Source: Desulfuromusa sp.
GTDB lineage: Bacteria > Desulfobacterota > Desulfuromonadia > Desulfuromonadales > Geopsychrobacteraceae
Length of the DNA stretch: 40,427 nucleotides
Direction: 5' to 3'
NCBI GenBank assembly: GCA_016744675.1
Contig: JADGDX010000023.1
Span: forward strand, 1 to 40,427
Made by a program: the position numbers and the translations under genes. This document shows, in pieces, positions 34,971 through 40,427 of this stretch. Each line of letters starts with the position of its first letter. Position 1 is the first letter of the stretch. The notes under the pieces are model-generated. The model saw nothing but the letters and a program-made list of their open reading frames with translations, did no database searches and had not been told where the DNA came from.

Positions 34971-37798
34971 TGGGCAAGGTAAGAGTATACGAACTCGCAA
35001 AGAACATGGGACTTGAGAACAAAGAATTACTGGCTAAGCTCGAAGATGCTGGTATTGAAGTTTCGTCCCATTCAAGTTCTCTGGCTGAGGAAGATCTACA
35101 GAAGTTTGAAGATTTCATCAATCCACCTCAGCAAAAGATCGAAGAAGCCCGAATAAAGCCAGGCATCATTCGACGTCGGCGTAAGGTTGTTCGGGAGCCC
35201 GTCGAAGAGCAAGTTGAGGTTGAACAATCTGTCATTGACGAGCCTTCTGTTGCCGAAGTTGAAACTCCTGAGACTTTAGAAACTCCAGAAGTTACTGTTG
35301 AAGACCGAGATGCTCCTGTCGCGATTGAAACTTCAGTAGCTTCAGATGAGGAAGAAAATAAAGAGGTTACTTCTGATGTAACACTGGCTGATTCGGAAAA
35401 AGACAGTGAGAGTAAAACCGAAGAAACTCAGGAATCCGTTGTTCCTCCTGTTGAGCCAACTCCTGAAGTTGTTGCAGTCGCTGAGGTTTCTGTAGAGAAG
35501 GAAGAAAAGCCGCAGGATGCAGTTTCTTCTGAAATCTCAGAACCTGAAATTAAGTCGGCATCTGTAGAGAAAGAAAATAAAGTTAAACCTCCTGTTGTTG
35601 AAAAGGCAACGGGGGATAGAGCAAAAATTCTGGGACGTGTTGAGCTACCTAAACCTGCTCCTGCTGCTCAGCGTAAACCAAGAGGCGGAGATCGCCCCGT
35701 TCGTCAGGATAGAAAACCTGCTCGTCCGGGTGAACGTCCAGCATCGCGTCCCGCTGCTGCGCGTCCAGATGCGCAACCAAGTCGCGGTAATAAACGTGTC
35801 AATCCTGCCCCTCTGGCACCGATTGAACAGCCGTTGCCTGAAAAAGAGGGCCGTAATAAGAAGCGCAATAAGGGACGTCGTAATGAGAATCAGGATTCTC
35901 AGGATGGACGTGTTTCACGCCGCGGACGAAGAGTTGAAGTATTTGAACCCGGTCGCCCTGGTCAAAAGAAGAAACGAGGCGGGAAAAACTCTAAACAAAG
36001 TAAGCAAACTGAAGTGACGGTCAGTAAGGCGATCAAGAGAATTGTGAAAATTAGTGACTCAATTACTGTTGGCGAGCTTGCTAAAAGAATGGGTGTTAAG
36101 GCGAACACTTTGATCGCTGAATTAATGCGTCAAGGGTCAATGGTGACAATTAACCATCCACTTGATTTTGAATCTGCCTCGCTGATCGCCTCTGATTTCA
36201 ATCATGAAGTTGAAAATGTTGCATTTGATGAAGAGACAATTTTGGCAGTTGAGCCATCTAAAGAAAAAGAAGATAAAGCTGAAGACCTTGAAATGAGGCC
36301 GCCAGTTGTTACAATAATGGGTCATGTTGACCATGGTAAAACCAGTTTGCTTGATGCTATTCGTGAGGCAAATGTTACAGAGGGTGAAGCCGGGGGAATT
36401 ACACAGCATATTGGTGCTTATGATGTTGAGCTCGACGGCAAAAAAGTGACATTCTTGGATACACCTGGTCATGAAGCATTTACTGCGATGCGTGCCCGTG
36501 GTGCTGGTGTGACTGATATTGTTATTCTGGTTGTTGCTGCTGACGACGGTGTTATGCCTCAAACCAAAGAGGCAATCAATCACTCTAAAGCTGCTGGCGT
36601 TCCAATCATTATTGCTGTAAATAAGATTGATAAGCCCGATTCAAACCCAGAGAGAGTTAAGCAAGAATTAACAGAGTACGAACTCGTTCCGGAAGAGTGG
36701 GGTGGAGAAACAATTTTTGTTGAGGTTTCTGCTAAGCAGCAGACAAATCTCGACACTCTTCTTGAAATGGTATTACTTCAAGCAGAAGTTCTTGAATTAC
36801 AGGCAAACCCAAATAAATATGCAAAAGGTTCTATTGTAGAAGCACGACTCGATAAAGGTCGTGGCCCTGTTGCTACAGTATTGGTTCAAGACGGCACTCT
36901 AAAGATTGGAGATTCTATAGTAGCTGGTCTCCATTATGGACGAGTTCGTTCAATGATTACAGCGAATGGTCATCATGTCAAAGAAGCCGGCCCATCATTT
37001 CCTGTCGAAGTGACTGGCTTAGGTGGAGTTCCAAATGCTGGTGATATGTTCCATGCTGTTGAAACTGAAAAAGCCGCAAAAGAGGTATCTCAGCATCGTC
37101 AATCTAAACAGCGTGAGACCGAACTATCTAAGAGCAGTAAGGTTTCTCTTGATCAACTCTTCGCAAAAATGCAGGAAGGTGTTGTTGAAGAGTTATCTGT
37201 TATTGTTAAGGCTGATGTCCAGGGATCTGTTGAGGCTGTCCGCGATGCTTTAGAAAAGCTTTCAACTGATGCTTGTCGATTGAATGTTTTACATACCGGT
37301 GTCGGTGGGATTTCTGAAAGTGATGTCACACTGGCAACAGCTTCAAGTGCGATTGTTCTTGGTTTCAATGTTCGCCCAGAAACAAAAGCAAAGACACTTG
37401 CAGAGGTTGAGAAGGTCGATATACGTCTCTACTCAGTTATTTATGATGCTGTTAATGATATCCGAGATGCGATGGAAGGGCTTCTCGCCCCGACTCTTCA
37501 AGAAAAAGAATTGGGTCGCGTTGAAGTTAGAAATACATTTAATGTTTCACGAGTTGGAACGATTGCTGGCTGCTTTGTTGTTGACGGTAAAATCGTTCGA
37601 AATGCTCAGACTCGACTGGTTCGTGACAATGTTGTTGTCTGGCAGGGTAAGCTTAATTCATTGAAACGCTTCAAGGATGATGTAAAGGAAGTTGGTAACG
37701 GCTATGAGTGCGGTATTGGCCTCGAGAAATATAATGATATCAAGGTTGGCGATGTCATAGAGGTCTTTGAAATTGAAGAGGTAAAAACTGCCCTTTGA
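34970..37798 (+). CDS. infB: Translation initiation factor IF-2
   Basis: GTPase that places initiator tRNA on the 30S subunit and promotes subunit joining. 942 residues from ATG 34970, whose A is the last base of the ylxR TGA. N-terminal IF2_N fold ([19 protein letters not shown]), then a long disordered linker (about 60-370), first Glu/Val/Pro-rich then Arg/Pro-rich, and a second IF2_N (about 360-410). The GTPase domain has G1 [12 protein letters not shown] (about 450), DTPGHE and NKIDK, with C-terminal domains to [14 protein letters not shown]. The linker accounts for the length. Confidence 0.97.
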   Translation: MGKVRVYELAKNMGLENKELLAKLEDAGIEVSSHSSSLAEEDLQKFEDFINPPQQKIEEARIKPGIIRRRRKVVREPVEEQVEVEQSVIDEPSVAEVETPETLETPEVTVEDRDAPVAIETSVASDEEENKEVTSDVTLADSEKDSESKTEETQESVVPPVEPTPEVVAVAEVSVEKEEKPQDAVSSEISEPEIKSASVEKENKVKPPVVEKATGDRAKILGRVELPKPAPAAQRKPRGGDRPVRQDRKPARPGERPASRPAAARPDAQPSRGNKRVNPAPLAPIEQPLPEKEGRNKKRNKGRRNENQDSQDGRVSRRGRRVEVFEPGRPGQKKKRGGKNSKQSKQTEVTVSKAIKRIVKISDSITVGELAKRMGVKANTLIAELMRQGSMVTINHPLDFESASLIASDFNHEVENVAFDEETILAVEPSKEKEDKAEDLEMRPPVVTIMGHVDHGKTSLLDAIREANVTEGEAGGITQHIGAYDVELDGKKVTFLDTPGHEAFTAMRARGAGVTDIVILVVAADDGVMPQTKEAINHSKAAGVPIIIAVNKIDKPDSNPERVKQELTEYELVPEEWGGETIFVEVSAKQQTNLDTLLEMVLLQAEVLELQANPNKYAKGSIVEARLDKGRGPVATVLVQDGTLKIGDSIVAGLHYGRVRSMITANGHHVKEAGPSFPVEVTGLGGVPNAGDMFHAVETEKAAKEVSQHRQSKQRETELSKSSKVSLDQLFAKMQEGVVEELSVIVKADVQGSVEAVRDALEKLSTDACRLNVLHTGVGGISESDVTLATASSAIVLGFNVRPETKAKTLAEVEKVDIRLYSVIYDAVNDIRDAMEGLLAPTLQEKELGRVEVRNTFNVSRVGTIAGCFVVDGKIVRNAQTRLVRDNVVVWQGKLNSLKRFKDDVKEVGNGYECGIGLEKYNDIKVGDVIEVFEIEEVKTAL

Positions 37799-37818
37799 TT
37801 TAATGACAGGTATCCCTA

Positions 37819-38121
37819 TTGACTGTTGGCGTTTTTCGCATCGATTTGCGTTTATTTGAAATTCACTCGTTGAAGCAAAAACGTTCTCAAGTGAGTCGGC
37901 TGCTAAATCGTTTACGATCAAAATACCCAATTTCCATTGCTGAAGTTGGGTCTCTAGATCTTTTGCAGCGTACTCTTTTGGGTGCAAGTATGACAGCTGG
38001 AACAGAAAAAATAATTCAAACCATTTTCAACAAGGTTGAAGAAGACTTATACTCTTCAGGGCTAGTTGAGATTATTGATACAGATGTCGAATATTTTTAT
38101 TACGGAGAAGAAAATCATTGA
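37819..38121 (+). CDS. ylxP: YlxP/DUF503 family protein
   Basis: 100-residue ferredoxin-like fold protein, family signature LRLFEIHSLKQKRSQVSRLLNRLRSKYPISIAEVGSLDL split over helix 1 and strand 2. It starts at TTG 37819, 20 nt after infB, and its TGA overlaps the TTG start of rbfA. Family members always sit in the infB-rbfA operon and are implicated in rRNA or ribosome assembly, with mechanism unknown. Confidence 0.88.
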   Translation: MTVGVFRIDLRLFEIHSLKQKRSQVSRLLNRLRSKYPISIAEVGSLDLLQRTLLGASMTAGTEKIIQTIFNKVEEDLYSSGLVEIIDTDVEYFYYGEENH

Positions 38122-38486
38122 GTCGTTATCGCCCTGAACGTGTTGGTGAGCAAATCCACAAGGAAACAACACGTTTGTTAATGTATAGCATTAAAGATCC
38201 TCGTGTCTCGCCAGTGACTCTCACTGGAGTCCAGATGTCCCGCGATATAAGTTCTGCAAAAATATTTTTCACCGTGACAGATGAAAAAACAGAACGCAAA
38301 GATGCCGAAATCGGGCTAAAAAGTGCAGCACCTTTTATTCGTCGTGAGCTTGGCAAAATTATGCAGTTGCGTTTTGTTCCAAATATCTTTTTTAAATTTG
38401 ATGATTCTATTGGTTATGGACGAAAAATAGATGAGTTGCTTCATCAAGTACAAGATGACTTAAATGATAGTTCAACAAATAATTGA
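38118..38486 (+). CDS. rbfA: Ribosome-binding factor A
   Basis: 122 residues, 30S maturation factor with a KH-like fold acting near the 16S 5' helix. Begins SRYRPERVGEQIHKETTRLL, followed by IKDPRVSPVTLTGVQMSRDIS and ends RKIDELLHQVQDDL. TTG start at 38118 overlapping the previous stop (TTGA), and its stop overlaps nrnA, so translation of this block is coupled. Confidence 0.95.
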   Translation: MSRYRPERVGEQIHKETTRLLMYSIKDPRVSPVTLTGVQMSRDISSAKIFFTVTDEKTERKDAEIGLKSAAPFIRRELGKIMQLRFVPNIFFKFDDSIGYGRKIDELLHQVQDDLNDSSTNN

Positions 38487-39417
38487 AAAAATAAATAATA
38501 ATCAACGTTTTTTAGTGGTTGCTCACGAGAACCCTGATGGTGATGCTGTTGGCTCAACACTCGGTTTGGCCCTCGCTTTACGTGAAATGGGAAAAGATGT
38601 GACGGCTTATAATGTTGATGGTATTCCAGAGGTCATGCAGTTTCTTCCCCACTCAAATTTTTTACAGAATCAACTAACCGATAATAAAATCTTTGATGTT
38701 GCTTTCGTTCTTGATGCAGGTGATGTCAATAGAACAGCCCTCCCGGTTAAAGATCTATGTCAAACATTAATAAATATTGATCACCATCCTCATTCATCAT
38801 TTGGTGACTTATGTTATGTCGATACAACGGCATGTGCGACCGCTATTCTGGTTTATCACGTTCTAAAAGGTTGTCATCAATATCAATTGAGCCTTGATGT
38901 TGCAAAGGCACTTTATCTTGCTATTTTGTCTGATACCGGTTCTTTCCGCTATTCTAGTGCAAATGAAGAATGTTTCGCTGTTGCCGCTGAATTGGTTGGA
39001 TTGGGGATTGATCCTTGGGAAATATCCAGTCATCTCTATGAAAGCCTTGCTCCAGAACGCATGCGATTACTGGGTTTAGTTTTGCCTTCTTTAGAGATCT
39101 CACCATGTGGGCGCTATGCTTCTGTTGCCTTGACCTTGGATGTCCTGAAAGATTCAGGGGCCTCTGACCAACATGCTGATGGTTTTGTTAACTATCCACG
39201 AGCCATCTCAGGTGTCGAAGTTGCTTTGTTTTTTAATCAATTGTCTGTAGATGAGTTTAAAATAAGTTTCCGCTCTCGTGGTACAATTGATGTCGGTCAT
39301 TTAGCTCGTAATCTGGGTGGCGGTGGCCATCATAATGCCGCTGGTGCCAAAATAAAAGGAACCCTCGATGAAGTCAGGGCATCTGTTTCACAGTTACTCG
39401 ACACACTTTTAAGCTGA
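38464..39417 (+). CDS. nrnA: Bifunctional oligoribonuclease/PAP phosphatase NrnA
   Basis: DHH-DHHA1 phosphodiesterase, 317 residues, degrading nanoRNAs and pAp. Motifs: VAHENPDGDAVGSTLGLAL (metal Asp residues), VLDAGD, NIDHHPHSS (DHH), ILSDTGSFRYSS, and the C-terminal DHHA1 signature GGGGHHNAAGAKIKG. It overlaps rbfA by 23 nt and precedes truB by 5 nt. In many bacteria without oligoribonuclease Orn, NrnA does that job. Confidence 0.94.
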   Translation: MIVQQIIEKINNNQRFLVVAHENPDGDAVGSTLGLALALREMGKDVTAYNVDGIPEVMQFLPHSNFLQNQLTDNKIFDVAFVLDAGDVNRTALPVKDLCQTLINIDHHPHSSFGDLCYVDTTACATAILVYHVLKGCHQYQLSLDVAKALYLAILSDTGSFRYSSANEECFAVAAELVGLGIDPWEISSHLYESLAPERMRLLGLVLPSLEISPCGRYASVALTLDVLKDSGASDQHADGFVNYPRAISGVEVALFFNQLSVDEFKISFRSRGTIDVGHLARNLGGGGHHNAAGAKIKGTLDEVRASVSQLLDTLLS

Positions 39418-39422
39418 TTTCA

Positions 39423-40328
39423 GTGCACGGACTTCTCCTTATTGATAAAGATTCCGGGATGACATCTCATGATGTCGTTCGAAAAGTGAAGCGCCTTTGT
39501 CGAACCCGAAAGGTCGGACACGCTGGAACGCTCGATCCTTTAGCCACAGGTGTTTTGCTTGTTGCTGTTGGGGATGGAACAAAAATACTACAATTCCTTC
39601 TAGCTGAAGATAAATCCTACCTTGCAACATTCCGACTTGGCATAACGACGGATACTCTGGATATTGAAGGGCAGGTTGAGCAAGAACGTCCTATTGCAGA
39701 TTTTACTCGCGATGACTTAGAATTAGTATGCGATAAATTTCGTGGTGAGTTTGAACAACTTCCACCCATGTATTCTGCATTAAAAAAAGATGGTGTCCCC
39801 CTTTACAAATTGGCCCGTCAGGGGATTACTGTTGAACGTAAACTCCGTAAAGTGAATGTCAGTCGTTTAGAATTAATTGGTCATGACAACGAGTATGTCA
39901 CGATAGAGGTTGATTGTTCAAAGGGGACTTATATTCGTTCTCTTGTCGCTGACATTGGTGAGGAGTTGGGGTGTGGAGCTCACTTGACCTCATTACGTCG
40001 ACTCAAAAGTGGTGCTTTTTCTGTTGAGGAATGTCTCACTTTGGAAGAGTTACACCAACATGAAGAAAGTATGCCAAAGTTACTGACTCTTGACGATGCT
40101 TTAAATTGTTACCCATCAGCGCAGCTAAATGAAGTTTCGGCCGATGCTTTAACTTTTGGTATTCCACCACAATTGGATCAAGTTTGTTTGTCTAAAGACA
40201 TTAGTGCAGAAGATTTAGTTCGTTTACAAATAGATAATAAGCTTGCGGCGGTCGCTCGATATATGCCGTTACGGCTTAAAGAAAAGCGCAGTGACTTTGA
40301 ATTAATTAGGGTCTTTGTCAGTCGTTAG
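39423..40328 (+). CDS. truB: tRNA pseudouridine-55 synthase TruB
   Basis: Makes pseudouridine 55 in the T-loop of tRNAs. 301 residues from GTG 39423, starting HGLLLIDKDSGMTSHDVV. The catalytic Asp38 is in VGHAGTLDPLATGVL; FEQLPPMYSALKKDGVPLYKLAR and CSKGTYIRSLVADIGEELGCGAHL are intact. A C-terminal PUA-like segment follows. Last gene of the operon visible here; rpsO normally comes next. Confidence 0.96.
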   Translation: MHGLLLIDKDSGMTSHDVVRKVKRLCRTRKVGHAGTLDPLATGVLLVAVGDGTKILQFLLAEDKSYLATFRLGITTDTLDIEGQVEQERPIADFTRDDLELVCDKFRGEFEQLPPMYSALKKDGVPLYKLARQGITVERKLRKVNVSRLELIGHDNEYVTIEVDCSKGTYIRSLVADIGEELGCGAHLTSLRRLKSGAFSVEECLTLEELHQHEESMPKLLTLDDALNCYPSAQLNEVSADALTFGIPPQLDQVCLSKDISAEDLVRLQIDNKLAAVARYMPLRLKEKRSDFELIRVFVSR

Positions 40329-40334
40329 GAATGT

Positions 40335-40351
40335 CACTGATGACATCAGTG
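40335..40351. other. Small hairpin after truB, possible rpsO leader
   Basis: cactga/tcagtg with a 5-nt loop (40335-40351), without a T run, followed by 75 nt of leader-like sequence with a tacaggt/acctgta dyad (40385-40391 and 40418-40424). rpsO would be expected beyond the window edge, and its leader often folds for S15 autoregulation; this cannot be verified here. Confidence 0.35.
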
Positions 40352-40427
40352 GTCTAGAACCTATGCAGCAAGAAGTTTAAACTTTACAGGTGAACTTGAA
40401 CTGTGGTAGATATCGCAACCTGTATAC

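Noticed and set aside
36137..36583. 148-codon minus-strand frame antisense to infB
   Set aside because: Lies over the conserved GTPase domain of IF-2; shadow only.

Overview
The window is about 40 kb of low-G+C chromosomal DNA from what looks like a Desulfuromonadales-type bacterium (Desulfuromonas, Desulfuromusa or Pelobacter relatives). This is an inference from gene order (mutS-amidase-glnD-xerD-apgM-trmJ followed by rimP-nusA-ylxR-infB-ylxP-rbfA-nrnA-truB), the archaeal-type phosphoglycerate mutase, the fused MaeB malic enzyme, the sigma54-driven glnB-glnA pair and a probable selenoprotein gene. No rRNA, complete tRNA or CRISPR array was seen.

Layout. 1-846: the end of a prophage, with a partial unknown gene, a phage antitermination-Q-like gene, a terminator, and a short copy of a tmRNA (ssrA) 3' end that I read as the attachment site. 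847-10500: mostly single genes: fbp, a ZIP metal transporter, greB, threonine aldolase, a LysE exporter, a small membrane protein, a hidden selenocysteine gene at 6344-6559, a YbeL-like zinc-ribbon protein, a SEC-C mini-protein, a Na/Ca antiporter, an Lrp regulator and a DAP-decarboxylase-like enzyme. 10490-18650: rlmD, glnB-glnA, mscS, thrC and maeB. 18986-22000: a phosphodiesterase, exbB-exbD, a cation efflux pump and an unknown gene. 22208-32495: a compact + strand operon of mutS, amidase, glnD, xerD, apgM, trmJ and an unknown gene. 32611 to the end: the rimP-nusA-infB translation and transcription operon through truB, cut just before the expected rpsO.

How genes connect. GlnD (26521) would uridylylate the PII protein GlnB (12010) at Tyr51, and that controls GlnA, whose adenylylation Tyr397 is kept; glnB-glnA has a textbook -24/-12 sigma54 promoter. 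ThrC and LtaE make and split threonine. Fbp, ApgM and MaeB belong to central carbon flux. The last operon couples NusA and IF2 with ribosome maturation (RimP, RbfA), nanoRNA turnover (NrnA) and tRNA pseudouridylation (TruB).

Main discovery candidate: a 61-71 residue membrane protein, missed by ordinary gene calling, in which an in-frame TGA (6470-6472) sits where I recall relatives (DUF6132-type small proteins) having a conserved cysteine. A stem-loop with a GGUC apical loop lies 19 nt downstream, as in the E. coli fdhF SECIS element. I read it as an undescribed selenoprotein.
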